Notes under the pieces: generated by a model
Database searches by the model: none
The model's input: only the letters and a program-made list of their open reading frames with translations
Told to the model about the DNA's origin: nothing
Made by a program: the position numbers and the translations under genes
Shown here: positions 53,201 to 61,423 of the stretch, one piece after another
Layout: each line of letters opens with the position of its first letter
Numbering within the stretch: the first letter of the stretch is position 1
NCBI RefSeq assembly: GCF_009746715.1
Contig: NZ_VRKW01000009.1
Span: forward strand, 1-64,000
Length of the DNA: 64,000 bases
DNA from: Ketobacter sp. MCCC 1A13808
GTDB taxonomy: Bacteria; Pseudomonadota; Gammaproteobacteria; Pseudomonadales; Ketobacteraceae
Direction of reading: 5' to 3'

Positions 53201-53930
53201 GGTCGAGCTGACCAAACAGCATTTTTACCGAGGTTCCCAGTTCAATATAATTCCGCGACACCCCTTCAACCAATGCTGCGGAAACCCACCACAACTGGCC
53301 CATTGGCGTATTGCTATAAAGCTGCTCCAGTTTAGCCAGGGATTTGGCCATATAGCCCAGATTAGTCGGCATATCCTGATTACGAATCAGACCCACCAGA
53401 GCGAACTGGTAGAGTTGACGAATTTTTTTCAATAACTCGGGTAACTGCGCCAATGCCTCTTGTGAGACGGTTTCTTTCGGAGCGGCTTCACCCCCGGCCT
53501 GCAGATCCGGTTTGAACAATACTGTTTCGGATAATAGGTGTTCGCCACGCGCCGCGCGCAGATCATTCAGTAGCGGCAGAACCAGAACCGGCATGTCCCG
53601 CTGGCCATCCTTGATGCGTTCCAGATATTCCGGCAATTGAAGAATGGCCCGCATTAACACTTCTTGCGCGTCTTCAATTCGTTGCACCTGTTCGTTGATC
53701 AGCGCAATCGCCAGATTTTCCATTTCTTCGGCAACTAAGGCAGCACCGTAGAACTCCACCATTTGCAGCGTACCCGTCACCTGATGCAGGTGAGCGAGAC
53801 AAAAACGCATGCGCGAGGAGTCGTCTGGATTCTCTTCAAACGCTTCTAACGATTGTTGCGCCTGTTTCAGGGTTTCTTCGATTTCACCTTTGACCCATTC
53901 CAGCGCTTGATAATCGTGTTGATCAGCCAT
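47268..53930 (-). CDS. chpA: Multi-Hpt hybrid CheA kinase ChpA
   Basis: At 2220 residues this is the central kinase of the Pil-Chp system controlling type IV pili. Four canonical Hpt sites appear near residues 700 (HTLKGSGRMVG), 870 (HTLKGSAHMAG), 1303 (HTLKGGARMSD) and 1471 (HTLKGGARLAG). Degenerate Hpt-like modules lie near 50 (HLHQVTGTLQ), 478 (LHSVRGG) and 1009 (RILARSATA, no His). Long acidic linkers separate them. The CheA core begins near 1610. Its ATPase has HMLRNAVDHGLEMPEE, DDGKGI and GRGVGMDVV. A CheW domain (about 1950-2080) and a C-terminal receiver with MLLDIEMPRMDG complete it. A perfect 24-base tandem duplication sits in the linker before the receiver. Confidence 0.97.
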   Translation of the reverse strand: MADQHDYQALEWVKGEIEETLKQAQQSLEAFEENPDDSSRMRFCLAHLHQVTGTLQMVEFYGAALVAEEMENLAIALINEQVQRIEDAQEVLMRAILQLPEYLERIKDGQRDMPVLVLPLLNDLRAARGEHLLSETVLFKPDLQAGGEAAPKETVSQEALAQLPELLKKIRQLYQFALVGLIRNQDMPTNLGYMAKSLAKLEQLYSNTPMGQLWWVSAALVEGVSRNYIELGTSVKMLFGQLDRQLKNSIDTGAKVGEPVPTDLLKNLLFYVAGSEGETARIGRVKEAFRLDSALPSEVLLDGEQRSLSGPGKSTIASVVTVLLEELGGIKETLDLFMRGDAYNTQELRTVIPALKQVSDTLAVLGVGNPRRVIAEQIDTIGRMIESQEAPDDNELMDIAGALLYVEATLQGMAHDPSAAINDDEETDGQYVSPEQISKARSAVIEESRAGLENAKDAISEYISSDFDSNSLQAVPDILHSVRGGLLMVPLSHPAALLQSCILFISERLIDANERPHWKQLDTLADAITSVEYYLERLGDRFPGDEDILAIAEDAVANLGYPAERIDSEELAALQGDSGSESHYLESGAESEQFDLQTPASVGASETETAELEEELQFDLVDGEEDEFIQIDFSEDEIAEAPSEPEPEEEDDLIDEEVIEIFIEEAGEVLETINEYLPQWISDYDNEEALKELRRAYHTLKGSGRMVGATVVGELAWSVENMLNRVLDKNIETTTEVTGIVERVTEVIPQLVKAFEDRVKPDIDVDPLAAVADALAKGETPPSLPADLRLDAAAPAPEEAPPVVEEIPEAEAESLAPETPGSEEPESEIDSVLVDIFSQEASSHLETLKTYLNNEPAQILSDDMLRALHTLKGSAHMAGIQPIADLAAPTERFYKECHLQGVPADDNIKLMLGDFVQLIEQGLEDLMSHPAAPIIGSEEYLTRLNEMREDKLKHAHDIDSAESGKPDPQLVSVFLAEAMDLIMDAGDELRSWENDPVPGEKLDQLRQELRILARSATAAQLNEVVGLSMTLEELYEAASNGMVTPDDSFFRAAHDAHEELVTMMDFIAAGQPANPADETIARLQSLMDQAPQMSEQLDTAHQQMNAAEASETDAPQPDAFTIESLADQEQVLEAEPDAEADSFAVDAFDTAASAHEADEAEDPLKTFSLTEDNADLASQQEPIVDDSEATGFELDIDDADLVVEGDQHDAPPELQTEEFVISHEDDVEEPASFNFEEIDQLEEEPAQPEVVVSDEVSGDYDPELVEIFLEEASEILDTTAEQLQSWIETPDDLDIVAGLQRNLHTLKGGARMSDMKEMGDLGHHLENLYEGLCMKNFTATPVLFDLLHQCHDRLAVMFESIQSGQQAAPADDLIGKIDDFTHGRLKTMAAEPAPEPEKLTVNLQGSAFATPAEQDTSALSALGGNGEELDTEILEIFIEEAEELTEGIDNTINAWLADRDNQAHLDEMKRLLHTLKGGARLAGLVQIGNMSHNFESFLIQSETDRVALDDAFFSKVQSEHDRLFQQMEHLSQHGSELILSAGEAESAEFEFTLDEDIDSAVARAQQPESAAEPETLAPLQVNVAKSDVFPASAFHAEEVKRASGESIKVPSELMEGLVNLAGETSIFRGRIEQEITDFNHVIDEVGMTIERAKELVRRLDIETEAQILHRYQQAQTEGQEYEDFDPLEMDRYSTLNQISRSLGETVSDMIDLRDSLVDRTRDAETLLIQQGRINSELQESLMRTRMVPFSRMVPRLRRIVRQIAGELGKKAELEIIGAEGEMDRTVLERMVPPLEHMLRNAVDHGLEMPEERVAKNKKETGRITIHLAREGGEVVLRLTDDGKGINLDGVKNRAIERGLMKASAPLTDKEIMQFIFKPGFSTAEKVTQISGRGVGMDVVHSEIKQLGGSVKLHSAPGSGSQFTVRLPFTVSVNRALMVRVGEDLYAIPLNNIEGIVRVSPYELEAYYQPDAPSFEYAGQQYGVRYLGRYVHNTPVPNLSGHTKPLPVLLVRGVDHAVALQVDSLLGSREVVVKSVGPQLAAVSGISGATILGDGSVVIILDLSAVIRAEQAQIGIDGEEFSAPLAQVNETPLAQVNETPLVMVIDDSVTVRKVTSRLLERNGFEVVTAKDGVDAITQLQDIKPDVMLLDIEMPRMDGFEVATLVRHDERLKDTPIIMITSRTGEKHRDRAMSIGVNRYLGKPYQETVLLETIDELIKQEA
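47635..47682. repeat. Two perfect 24-base tandem repeats inside chpA
   Basis: The same 24 bases occur twice in direct succession, encoding PLAQVNET twice in the linker between the CheW domain and the C-terminal receiver. The copies are identical at every base, suggesting a recent slippage duplication. The reading frame is kept. Confidence 0.95.
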
Positions 53931-53948
53931 GTCTGCTCCTGGCTCTGG

Positions 53949-54818
53949 TTATAGTTGGTTGCGTTTTCTATACGCGAGGGTGTCTTTGAACTGAATGCGT
54001 TCCAAGTCCGGGCGTTTCCAATCAATCACTTCGCCCACACCCAACACCATAATGCCACCGGGTACTAACCGGTCAGCCAACTGTGTCACTATGTCTTTTT
54101 TGCGCCAACTCTGAAAATAAATCAGTAAGTTCTGACAAAACACCACATCCACGTTCTGCATGGGGGCGGCGCGTAAATCCAGTACGTTAATTCGCGCAAA
54201 ACAAACCCGTTCTTTCAATCGCTTGATGACACGACTGCGGCCGGGCTCCGCTGTTTCAAAATATTGATCGACGTAATGCTTGTCCAACCGCTCCAATCTG
54301 CGTGCGGCGTAAACTCCGTCCCGCGCTTTGGCCAGCGCCGGTAAACTGATGTCGGTTGCGGTTATGCCGTAGTAACATTTACGGCTCTGCTCAGACACCA
54401 GTTCATCCAACACCATCGCCAGGGAATAAGCTTCCTCTCCCGTCGCACAGCCTACGCTCCACAACTCGATATCTTTACGACCTTCGTCCTCATAGAGCTT
54501 GCGGCAATAATCCACCACTAACTCATAAGAACCCGGATGCCTGAAAAAACTGGTTTCCTGAACGGTTAAGCGGTCCACCAGGGTTGCCCATTCGACCTCC
54601 CCTGATAAGCCAGACATTAATTTATCGTAGTAGATATCGTAGTCAGCGCAGCCAATTTCGCGCATACGGATGTTGAGACTGGTTTCGAGAAATGATTTAC
54701 GTTCGAAGGAAAGCTGCATGCCGGTGCGATCTTCAAGCAGCGCGCGCCAACGGTTAAATTGCTCGTCGTTGAGTTCGGATTTCCCGTAAAAGCTCCACTG
54801 TTCTGCTGGCACTGACAT
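53949..54818 (-). CDS. pilK: CheR-type methyltransferase PilK
   Basis: The 289-residue protein, started at ATG 54818 with GAGG nine bases upstream, methylates glutamates of the receptor PilJ using SAM. The N-terminal CheR domain has FNRWRALLEDRTGMQLSFER. The catalytic domain has VQETSFFRHPGSYELVVDY, LWSVGCATGEEAYSLAMVLD (motif I) and DVVFCQNLLIYFQSWRKKDI. GGIMVLGVGEVIDWKRPDLE is near the end. A GTG at 54836 in the same frame is less likely. It lies between pilJ and chpA on the same strand. Confidence 0.94.
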   Translation of the reverse strand: MSVPAEQWSFYGKSELNDEQFNRWRALLEDRTGMQLSFERKSFLETSLNIRMREIGCADYDIYYDKLMSGLSGEVEWATLVDRLTVQETSFFRHPGSYELVVDYCRKLYEDEGRKDIELWSVGCATGEEAYSLAMVLDELVSEQSRKCYYGITATDISLPALAKARDGVYAARRLERLDKHYVDQYFETAEPGRSRVIKRLKERVCFARINVLDLRAAPMQNVDVVFCQNLLIYFQSWRKKDIVTQLADRLVPGGIMVLGVGEVIDWKRPDLERIQFKDTLAYRKRNQL

Positions 54819-54886
54819 TGCTCCCGACCTCGACACCCTAAACCGGATTTGACCGACAAATACGGCCGGCCAAATCCATAGGTGTT

Positions 54887-56953
54887 TTACATTCCGGTCT
54901 CAGGCAGCTTGAAGCCGGCAACCGAATTCCGCATTTGTACCGCCAGTTCCGCCAAGTTTCCGATAGACGTCGCTGTCGCGGTGGTACCTGCAGAGGTTTG
55001 CGAGGTGATTTCCTGGATAACATTCATCGTATTGGAAATATGGCCCGCAGAGGCTGCTTGCTGTCGTGCTGCGTTGGATATGTTTTGGATCAAGTCCGCC
55101 AGGTTACTGGATACGTTCTCGATCTCTTCCAGTGCAACACCCGCGTCTTGCGCCAGGCGAGCACCCCGTACCACCTCAGAGGTGGTTTGTTCCATCGAAA
55201 TTACCGCTTCGTTGGTATCGGTCTGGATGGTTTTAACCAGTGCTTCAATCTGCTTGGTTGCCGCCGATGCCCGTTCTGCCAGTCGTTGAACCTCATCCGC
55301 TACCACCGCAAAGCCTCGACCTGCTTCACCTGCCATAGAGGCCTGGATCGCAGCGTTCAATGCCAGGATGTTGGTTTGGTCGGCAATGTCGTTGATCAAC
55401 GATACGATATCGCCGATCTCCTGCGAGGATTCACCCAGACGTTTAATCCGTTTGGACGTTTCCTGAATCTGTTCACGAATCGTGTCCATCCCGTGGATGG
55501 TGTTTTGTACCACTTCAGCACCTTTGTTGGCGATCGATACCGACCGCTCCGCAACCGCCGCTGATTCAGCCGCGTTCGCCGACACCTGGTCGATGGACAC
55601 CGCCATTTCGTTGATTGCTGCCGAAGCCCCGGCAATTTCCTGGGCCTGGTGCTCAGACGCTTCCGCCAGATGCATCGCCGTAGCCTGGGTTTCCTGGGCT
55701 GCTGCCGATACCTGTACCGCGGTTTCGTTGATGGTGGATACCAGTGAGCGCAATTGGTCAATGGTGAAGTTGATGGAGTCAGCGATGGCACCGGTGAAAT
55801 CCTCGGTTACCGTCGTTTGTATGGTTAAGTCACCATCGGCCAGATCGCCCAGCTCGTCAAGCAATCGCAGGATCGCTTCCTGGTTGTGCTGGTTCTGCAT
55901 TTCTTTTTCTTCACGACGCTGCTCTTCCTCCGCCAACCGGCCCCGGGATTGAGCCATAAAGGAAACGAAGATCATGATCAGGAAGAATAAAGTTGCTATG
56001 CCGAATATGGCACCGAATATAGCAGACCAGAAGCCGGCTATCGGCGTTGCTTCAAACGATCGCGCCAAAGCGCCGGTTTCAGTCAACAGCGTTTGGGAAT
56101 CCTTAAAGATGCCGTTGGCTGCAGCCCGCACCTGGAATAATTCCGGCGAGCTTTCCAGAATTTCGTCAACGCTTTCGTTGACGCCGGCGAACAAATCAGA
56201 AATTTCATTCAGGGATTCCTGTGCCGCGGAGTCACGTACCCGGGTAACCCCCAGTGACTTGTCCCCTTCCAGCATACCCTGTAATACCCGGCCGAAACGC
56301 TGCGTATCCTGCCCGAAGCTGTCAGCCGCCATAACCGCGTCTTCGCCGCCTTCCAATACTTTGTTAACCGATCGCACGATCCGTTCTGCCAACAAAGATT
56401 GACGCTGCGCAACTGCGACCTGATCAGCCGGCGCTCTACTGTCCACCAGTGTCTGTACAACGAGGTCATATTCTTCCTGCAACACGGGAATATTATCGTT
56501 CAGCGCGCGGGCCACATCGTGCAGGTTGATCACCGTCTGGCGACCTTCCAGAATCACATCGGAGCTTTCGGATACCTGCTTCCAGACTTTCTCTACGTCC
56601 CCCATTTCCACCGAGGCGGTAGAAACGAAGATAGAGTCGGCATTCAACCCTTCATCCGGAGATCCGCTTTTAATCGCATCCCATTCCAGACCGAATTCTA
56701 CCCGGGCCTGATCCAGGAAGGCGAACGCATCGGCGTTACCGGCAGCGGCTTCCAGAGCGTTCTTCGCGATCCGCTGGGACAATACCCGCAGCTCTGTCGC
56801 TTTGGTTACGTATTTCGCTGATTGCTCACTATGGTTGGCTACATAGTAAAAGTTCATCAACATGAGGACGATGGCTACAACCAATCCGACAATATAGACT
56901 GGTACCAAATTCGTGGATTTACTCGTTTCCAGCTTTCCAGTGCTAGACGACAT
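54887..56953 (-). CDS. pilJ: Methyl-accepting chemotaxis protein PilJ
   Basis: From ATG 56953 (CAGGAG seven bases upstream) the protein has 688 residues. It has two membrane segments: [20 protein letters not shown] near residue 20 and [20 protein letters not shown] near 320. Between them is a periplasmic sensor with two PilJ-type helical modules ([20 protein letters not shown] and [20 protein letters not shown]). The cytoplasmic signalling domain ends in a hairpin with [20 protein letters not shown]. In Pseudomonas the PilJ receptor responds to surface contact and pilin signals. It is separated from pilI by about 307 bases, so it may have its own promoter. Confidence 0.95.
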   Translation of the reverse strand: MSSSTGKLETSKSTNLVPVYIVGLVVAIVLMLMNFYYVANHSEQSAKYVTKATELRVLSQRIAKNALEAAAGNADAFAFLDQARVEFGLEWDAIKSGSPDEGLNADSIFVSTASVEMGDVEKVWKQVSESSDVILEGRQTVINLHDVARALNDNIPVLQEEYDLVVQTLVDSRAPADQVAVAQRQSLLAERIVRSVNKVLEGGEDAVMAADSFGQDTQRFGRVLQGMLEGDKSLGVTRVRDSAAQESLNEISDLFAGVNESVDEILESSPELFQVRAAANGIFKDSQTLLTETGALARSFEATPIAGFWSAIFGAIFGIATLFFLIMIFVSFMAQSRGRLAEEEQRREEKEMQNQHNQEAILRLLDELGDLADGDLTIQTTVTEDFTGAIADSINFTIDQLRSLVSTINETAVQVSAAAQETQATAMHLAEASEHQAQEIAGASAAINEMAVSIDQVSANAAESAAVAERSVSIANKGAEVVQNTIHGMDTIREQIQETSKRIKRLGESSQEIGDIVSLINDIADQTNILALNAAIQASMAGEAGRGFAVVADEVQRLAERASAATKQIEALVKTIQTDTNEAVISMEQTTSEVVRGARLAQDAGVALEEIENVSSNLADLIQNISNAARQQAASAGHISNTMNVIQEITSQTSAGTTATATSIGNLAELAVQMRNSVAGFKLPETGM

Positions 56954-57260
56954 AGGCGGACTCCTGGCCGTTTTGTGCACAATTATTGTTTTTTGAACAC
57001 GTGTTATAGGACATTTTAAAAACCTCTGCTTTTAGCGATGCCCTGCAGGTGAACAATCCCAAAAGGCGCTACTCGATTCAACTTTCAATTCTTAATTAAA
57101 GAACAAATTCTGAGAGATGCCTTATCGTTTAAGTATTGAACATTTCTGTTCACGGTTGGTGTAGGTAAAACTTCTGCAATTCCTACCCCGATTCAGCAAC
57201 CCGATTTCGGATCACGTGAATATTGTGGGCCCCAAAACAGACTACAGACTGAACTCTGGA
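56954..57260. other. Gap between pilI and pilJ
   Basis: This 307-base stretch breaks the otherwise tight pil-chp operon. It contains an AT-rich patch (about 57085-57150) where a promoter for pilJ would be expected, and GC-rich sequence near 57220. I see no gene and no hairpin with a T-run. The ribosome site of pilJ is at the left end. Confidence 0.4.
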
Positions 57261-57800
57261 TTAAGAGGCCACATTGAGAAAACGCGGATCACGCGCCAGC
57301 TCATATAAACTAAACCAGGCCCAGAAACCTTTTTCGGTTTCAAAGCCCCCCTTCAGATAAGGCAGGGTATCTGCGTACTCTGCCGGTACCTGTTGGGTAT
57401 ATTCATCCTGGGCTATGTGCTGCATACCGAGCACTTCATCCACAACCAACCCGCTATACAATTCCCCGCGCTCCAACGCCAGCAATCGGCGGCGCTTGAG
57501 CTGTAACTGCGAGGGGTTTTCCAAGAACGCCATCAAATCCATCACCGGCATCAATCGGCCCCGGACGTTAGCAATTCCCTTGACCCAGGTTTTAACGCCG
57601 GGCACCTGTGTATAACGAGGTACAGTAAGAATTTCCGAGACTTCATCCATGGGCGCCACATAACGACGTTGGTTCAGGGTAAAACCGACTCCGCTCCAGA
57701 TCGCTCGCGCTTGCTGTTGCTCAGGCAGGCCCTTGGCAAATTGTCGGCTGCGCTCAGATATTTCAATGAGCTTTCGATAGGCTGTTGAAACCTCAGACAT
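57261..57800 (-). CDS. pilI: CheW-like adaptor PilI
   Basis: The 179-residue protein is a CheW domain. FTLNQRRYVAPMDEVSEILT is the first strand pair. VKGIANVRGRLMPVMDLMAF carries the conserved N-V-R-G-x-x-x-P motif, and LYSGLVVDEVLGMQHIAQDE follows. It links the receptor PilJ to the kinase ChpA at the inner membrane. It starts eight bases after the pilH stop, so pilG, pilH and pilI form a compact unit. Confidence 0.94.
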   Translation of the reverse strand: MSEVSTAYRKLIEISERSRQFAKGLPEQQQARAIWSGVGFTLNQRRYVAPMDEVSEILTVPRYTQVPGVKTWVKGIANVRGRLMPVMDLMAFLENPSQLQLKRRRLLALERGELYSGLVVDEVLGMQHIAQDEYTQQVPAEYADTLPYLKGGFETEKGFWAWFSLYELARDPRFLNVAS

Positions 57801-57808
57801 AATTTGGG

Positions 57809-58177
57809 TCAGCTTCCGCTCATTGCTCGGTTGATAGTATCGATCAATACCTTTTCATCCACGGGCTTGGTCAGATAATCGGTTGCACCCTGGCGCCGCC
57901 CCCAAACTTTATCGGTTTCCTGATCTTTTGTGGTTACGATAATCACCGGAATGTGCTTGGTATCGTCGCCCTTACTCAATTGACGGGTTGCCTGAAAACC
58001 GTTCAGCCCCGGCATAACGACATCCATTAACACTACATCCGGCTGCTCTTGACGGGCAACCGCCACACCGTCGGCCCCGTTATCAGCAGTAATTATTTCA
58101 AACCCGTGCTTTTCCAGGGTTTCTTTAAATTTGTAGGTCTCGGTCGGTGAATCATCAACGATTAAAACGCGAGGCAT
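57809..58177 (-). CDS. pilH: Response regulator PilH
   Basis: From ATG 58177, which follows GGAGGAGCT directly, the protein has 122 residues. It is a single receiver: VLIVDDSPTETYKFKETLEK, the phospho-Asp in VVLMDVVMPGLNGFQATRQL, VTTKDQETDKVWGRRQGAT and TKPVDEKVLIDTI. By analogy with Pseudomonas it controls pilus retraction (PilT side) or acts as a phosphate sink for ChpA. An earlier in-frame start at 58198 has no ribosome site. Confidence 0.95.
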   Translation of the reverse strand: MPRVLIVDDSPTETYKFKETLEKHGFEIITADNGADGVAVARQEQPDVVLMDVVMPGLNGFQATRQLSKGDDTKHIPVIIVTTKDQETDKVWGRRQGATDYLTKPVDEKVLIDTINRAMSGS

Positions 58178-58216
58178 AGCTCCTCCGTGGTCAAACATTT
58201 AAGGGGGGTCCGCTTT

Positions 58217-58603
58217 TCAGGCAGCCGCAACGTGCTCGCGGATGGCCCCAAGTAATTCTTCTTTGCTGAATGGTTTGGTCAGGTACTGATCAGACCCCAC
58301 TATGCGCCCTTTAGCCTTATCGAACAGGCCATCTTTACTGGACAACATAATTACAGGAGTCGATTTGAATGCACTGTTATTCTTTATCAACGCACAAGTC
58401 TGATAGCCATCCAGGCGCGGCATCATAATATCAACGAAGATAATGCTAGGCTGTGAATCAGCAATTTTTGACAATGCGTCGAAGCCATCAGTGGCAGTAA
58501 TTACGGTGCATCCGGCTTTTTTTAACAATGTTTCCGCGGTTCGACGAATGGTTTTGCTATCGTCAATTACCATCACTTTCAGGTTCTCAAAATTATCTTC
58601 CAT
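58217..58603 (-). CDS. pilG: Response regulator PilG
   Basis: From ATG 58603 (AAGG eight bases upstream) the protein has 128 residues. Another ATG six bases earlier is too close to the ribosome site. It is a single receiver: VMVIDDSKTIRRTAETLLKK, the phospho-Asp in IIFVDIMMPRLDGYQTCALI, the Ser in VIMLSSKDGLFDKAKG and the Lys in YLTKPFSKEELL. PilG promotes pilus extension and activates the CyaB-cAMP branch in Pseudomonas. It is the first gene of the operon, divergent from gshB across about 290 bases that should hold both promoters. Confidence 0.95.
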   Translation of the reverse strand: MEDNFENLKVMVIDDSKTIRRTAETLLKKAGCTVITATDGFDALSKIADSQPSIIFVDIMMPRLDGYQTCALIKNNSAFKSTPVIMLSSKDGLFDKAKGRIVGSDQYLTKPFSKEELLGAIREHVAAA

Positions 58604-58891
58604 CGACATTGCCTTTGTATTTTAAAACAGCGATAAGTCAGCAATCTTATTATAGTTATAATATCGTTATAGGCAGTTCGCAAACTCAAACTGCGATAAA
58701 ATCCACCCTAAGTGCGACGCAGCATGATTTTTATCACAGTTTCTATATTCAATCTATAAACTACTGTGGTTTAAGCGTTTTTTATAACCATTATTTAAAT
58801 AACGATATTTATAACCAGATAGACAGTTCCGGTGTAATCTATATGCAGTTTTCGGCTCAAAACCCCAAACAGAAAATGGATCAAATTTAAC

Positions 58892-59848
58892 ATGGCTATC
58901 AAAATCGGGGTGGTGATGGACCCCATCCAATCTGTCACTTACAAAAAGGATAGCACTCTCGCCATGTTGTGGGAGGCAGATTCGCGTAATTGGCAAATTT
59001 TTTACATGTTACAGACAGATTTGTACATCGAACAAGGACAAGCGCGGGCCAAAATGACCCGTCTACACCCTAAAAAAGACCCGAACCACTGGTATGAGTT
59101 TGCAGAAAGTGACGACGCTGCCCTTTGCGAACTGGACACGATCCTGATGCGGAAAGACCCGCCGTTCGATATGAACTTCATTTACACCACTTACGTACTG
59201 GATCAAGCCCGTGCCGACGGCGTACTGATCGTGAACCATCCACAAAGCCTGCGAGACTGCAATGAAAAGGTATTTGCGACCCGCTTTCCTGACCTATGCA
59301 CCCCCACTTTGGTGAGCGCAGACAAATTCAAATTGCGGGCTTTTGCCAGCGAGCATCAGGATATTATTCTTAAACCCCTGGACGGCATGGGCGGCGCATC
59401 CATATTTCGCACCGGTAACCAGGACGGCAATTTGAGCGTCATTATCGAAACCCTCACTCATCACGGCCGCACTCCGGCCATGGCTCAACGCTACATCCCC
59501 GAAATCAGCAAAGGGGATAAACGCATCCTGGTTATTAATGGCACACCGGTTTCCCATTGCCTTGCACGCATCCCTGCACAAGGCGAAGTGCGTGGCAATC
59601 TGGCAGCAGGTGGCTCCGGCGTGGTACAACCTTTATCTGAAAACGATCACCGGATTTGCGCGCAGGTGCGCGACACACTGATAGAAAAAGGGTTAATCTT
59701 CGTCGGTCTGGATGTCATTGGTGATTACCTTACTGAAATTAATGTTACCAGCCCCACTTGTATCCGCGAGATTGATGCGGGAGCAGGGATCAACATCGCC
59801 GGTCTATTATTAGATGCCGTTGAACTTAAATTAAAAGAAAGAAATTAA
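58892..59848 (+). CDS. gshB: Glutathione synthetase
   Basis: The 318-residue ATP-grasp enzyme joins gamma-glutamylcysteine and glycine. It begins IKIGVVMDPIQSVTYKKDST. It contains MRKDPPFDMNFIYTTYVLDQ, the ATP-grasp core IILKPLDGMGGASIFRTG, and AQRYIPEISKGDKRILVING. The C-terminal metal site is LIFVGLDVIGDYLTEINVTS. All family motifs are intact. It is divergent from pilG, as in Pseudomonas, and followed after 11 bases by a TonB gene. Confidence 0.97.
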   Translation: MAIKIGVVMDPIQSVTYKKDSTLAMLWEADSRNWQIFYMLQTDLYIEQGQARAKMTRLHPKKDPNHWYEFAESDDAALCELDTILMRKDPPFDMNFIYTTYVLDQARADGVLIVNHPQSLRDCNEKVFATRFPDLCTPTLVSADKFKLRAFASEHQDIILKPLDGMGGASIFRTGNQDGNLSVIIETLTHHGRTPAMAQRYIPEISKGDKRILVINGTPVSHCLARIPAQGEVRGNLAAGGSGVVQPLSENDHRICAQVRDTLIEKGLIFVGLDVIGDYLTEINVTSPTCIREIDAGAGINIAGLLLDAVELKLKERN

Positions 59849-59859
59849 ATAGAAAGCTT

Positions 59860-60747
59860 ATGGCTGCAGTCGCCGAACGTCCTTCGATTACCGCAACAGA
59901 CCGGTTTACCTTTACGCTGTTTCTGGCGCTCACATTGCACCTGGTGGTGTTGCTGGGTGTCGGCTTCGGTTTTCCCGAACCCCGTCATGCGCCGGCGTCC
60001 CTGGAGGTTATTCTGGCTAAACACAAAGCCTCCGAAGCTCCGGAAGACGCTGATTTTATTGCCCAGGCCAATCAGGAAGGCAGCGGCACGGAGGAAGAAA
60101 AACTCAAGCCCACAACCGATCAGCTGGCGGATTTTGATGACGCGGTGATTCGCAAAATCAAGCCGATTCCTCAGCAAGCCACCCAAAAAGAAGTGAAACC
60201 GAAAACGGAAACGCAACTTAGCACGACCGGACAGAGCGATCAGAAAACGATCGACACGTCCACCAGCGAAGAAGATAAGAAAGTCACCGTTTCGAAAGAA
60301 GAGATGCTGGCCAACCTAAATCGACAGATCGAAATGGCCAGTTACGAAGCTGCACTCGAAGAGAAACGTCAGGCTTACGCCAAGCGCCCAAAAAAGCGTG
60401 TACTGACGTCGGCCAGCGCAGTAGAGGCCCGCGATGCCGCCTACCTGGATGCATGGCGCCTTAAGATCGAGCGTATTGGTAACATGAATTACCCCTCTGA
60501 AGCGCGCAAACGAAAACTCTACGGACAATTACGACTATTAGTCTCCATTAATTCGGACGGCAGCCTGAGAGAGATGAAAATTCTCAAAAGTTCCGGTCAT
60601 CGCATGCTGGATCAGGCGGCCATGCAAATTGTGAAGCTGGCTTCCCCGTTCTCCGCTTTTCCGCCGGAAATCAAGCAAGATACAGACATATTGGAGATAA
60701 TCCGTACCTGGCGCTTCGAAAAAGGAGACTATCTATCGTCCTATTAA
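59860..60747 (+). CDS. tonB: Energy transducer TonB
   Basis: The 295-residue protein has one N-terminal membrane anchor (FTLFLALTLHLVVLLGVGFG), then a long Lys/Glu/Thr-rich periplasmic linker. A C-terminal TonB domain at about 205-295 has MNYPSEARKRKLYGQLRLLV and ILKSSGHRMLDQAAMQIV, ending in EIIRTWRFEKG. It couples the proton gradient to outer-membrane receptors or, as with its Pseudomonas counterpart TonB3, affects twitching motility. No exbB or exbD is nearby. Its place between gshB and yqgE matches the Pseudomonas order. Confidence 0.92.
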   Translation: MAAVAERPSITATDRFTFTLFLALTLHLVVLLGVGFGFPEPRHAPASLEVILAKHKASEAPEDADFIAQANQEGSGTEEEKLKPTTDQLADFDDAVIRKIKPIPQQATQKEVKPKTETQLSTTGQSDQKTIDTSTSEEDKKVTVSKEEMLANLNRQIEMASYEAALEEKRQAYAKRPKKRVLTSASAVEARDAAYLDAWRLKIERIGNMNYPSEARKRKLYGQLRLLVSINSDGSLREMKILKSSGHRMLDQAAMQIVKLASPFSAFPPEIKQDTDILEIIRTWRFEKGDYLSSY

Positions 60748-60836
60748 GACTGCGCAAATAGGGGGCATCGACCGGGTTGAGGCAAGCATTCCAAAAATCA
60801 CTTGAACCCCATCGTCTAAGGCTCAATACTTTAACC

Positions 60837-61409
60837 ATGACTGACCTACGCCCTACCTGTTTTAAAAACCACTTTCTGATCGCCATGCCGACCATGAGCG
60901 ACCCTAACTTCGCGCATTCCATCACTTATATTTGTGAACATAATGATGAGGGCGCGATGGGTATCGTAGTGAACCGGCCAATGGATCTAATGGTGGGCGA
61001 TATCCTGTCCCATCTGAAAATTGATGAATACGATCAAAGCTATGACGATGTACCGGTGATGTGCGGCGGCCCGGTCCAAATGGAACGCGGGTTTGTCCTG
61101 CATCGCTTTGAAGCCGATCAATGGGAGAGCAGTCAGCGACTGCAAGGCGATATCTGCCTGACCAGCTCGAAAGATATTCTGCAAGCGATCGCCAATAATC
61201 AGGGCCCCCGGGAAAACCTGATTGCACTGGGCTACGCAGGCTGGAGCGCAGGACAACTGGACGAAGAAATGGCGCAGAACGCCTGGTTGAGCGTCAAGGC
61301 CGACCCTGACATTATATTTTCCACCCCCTGCGAACAACGCTGGCAGGCTGCGGCAAAGTTATTAGGGGTCGATCTGGCCTTAATGACCAACCAGATCGGC
61401 CACGCATAA
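60837..61409 (+). CDS. yqgE: YqgE/AlgH family protein
   Basis: From ATG 60837 the protein has 190 residues and starts MTDLRPTCFKNHFLIAMPTM, the family opening. EHNDEGAMGIVVNRPMD, VMCGGPVQMERGFVLHR and LIALGYAGWSAGQLDEEMAQ are the conserved core. It is a small soluble protein whose biochemical function is not established. In many gammaproteobacteria it precedes ruvX, as here (14 bases). An earlier in-frame start at 60777 is possible but adds a non-conserved extension. Confidence 0.93.
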   Translation: MTDLRPTCFKNHFLIAMPTMSDPNFAHSITYICEHNDEGAMGIVVNRPMDLMVGDILSHLKIDEYDQSYDDVPVMCGGPVQMERGFVLHRFEADQWESSQRLQGDICLTSSKDILQAIANNQGPRENLIALGYAGWSAGQLDEEMAQNAWLSVKADPDIIFSTPCEQRWQAAAKLLGVDLALMTNQIGHA

Positions 61410-61423
61410 GTCATCCTCTGATC

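Noticed and set aside
54841-54877. GGATTTG / CAAATCC inverted repeat between pilJ and pilK
   Set aside because: The loop is long and no T-run follows; pilK and chpA need read-through in the same operon.
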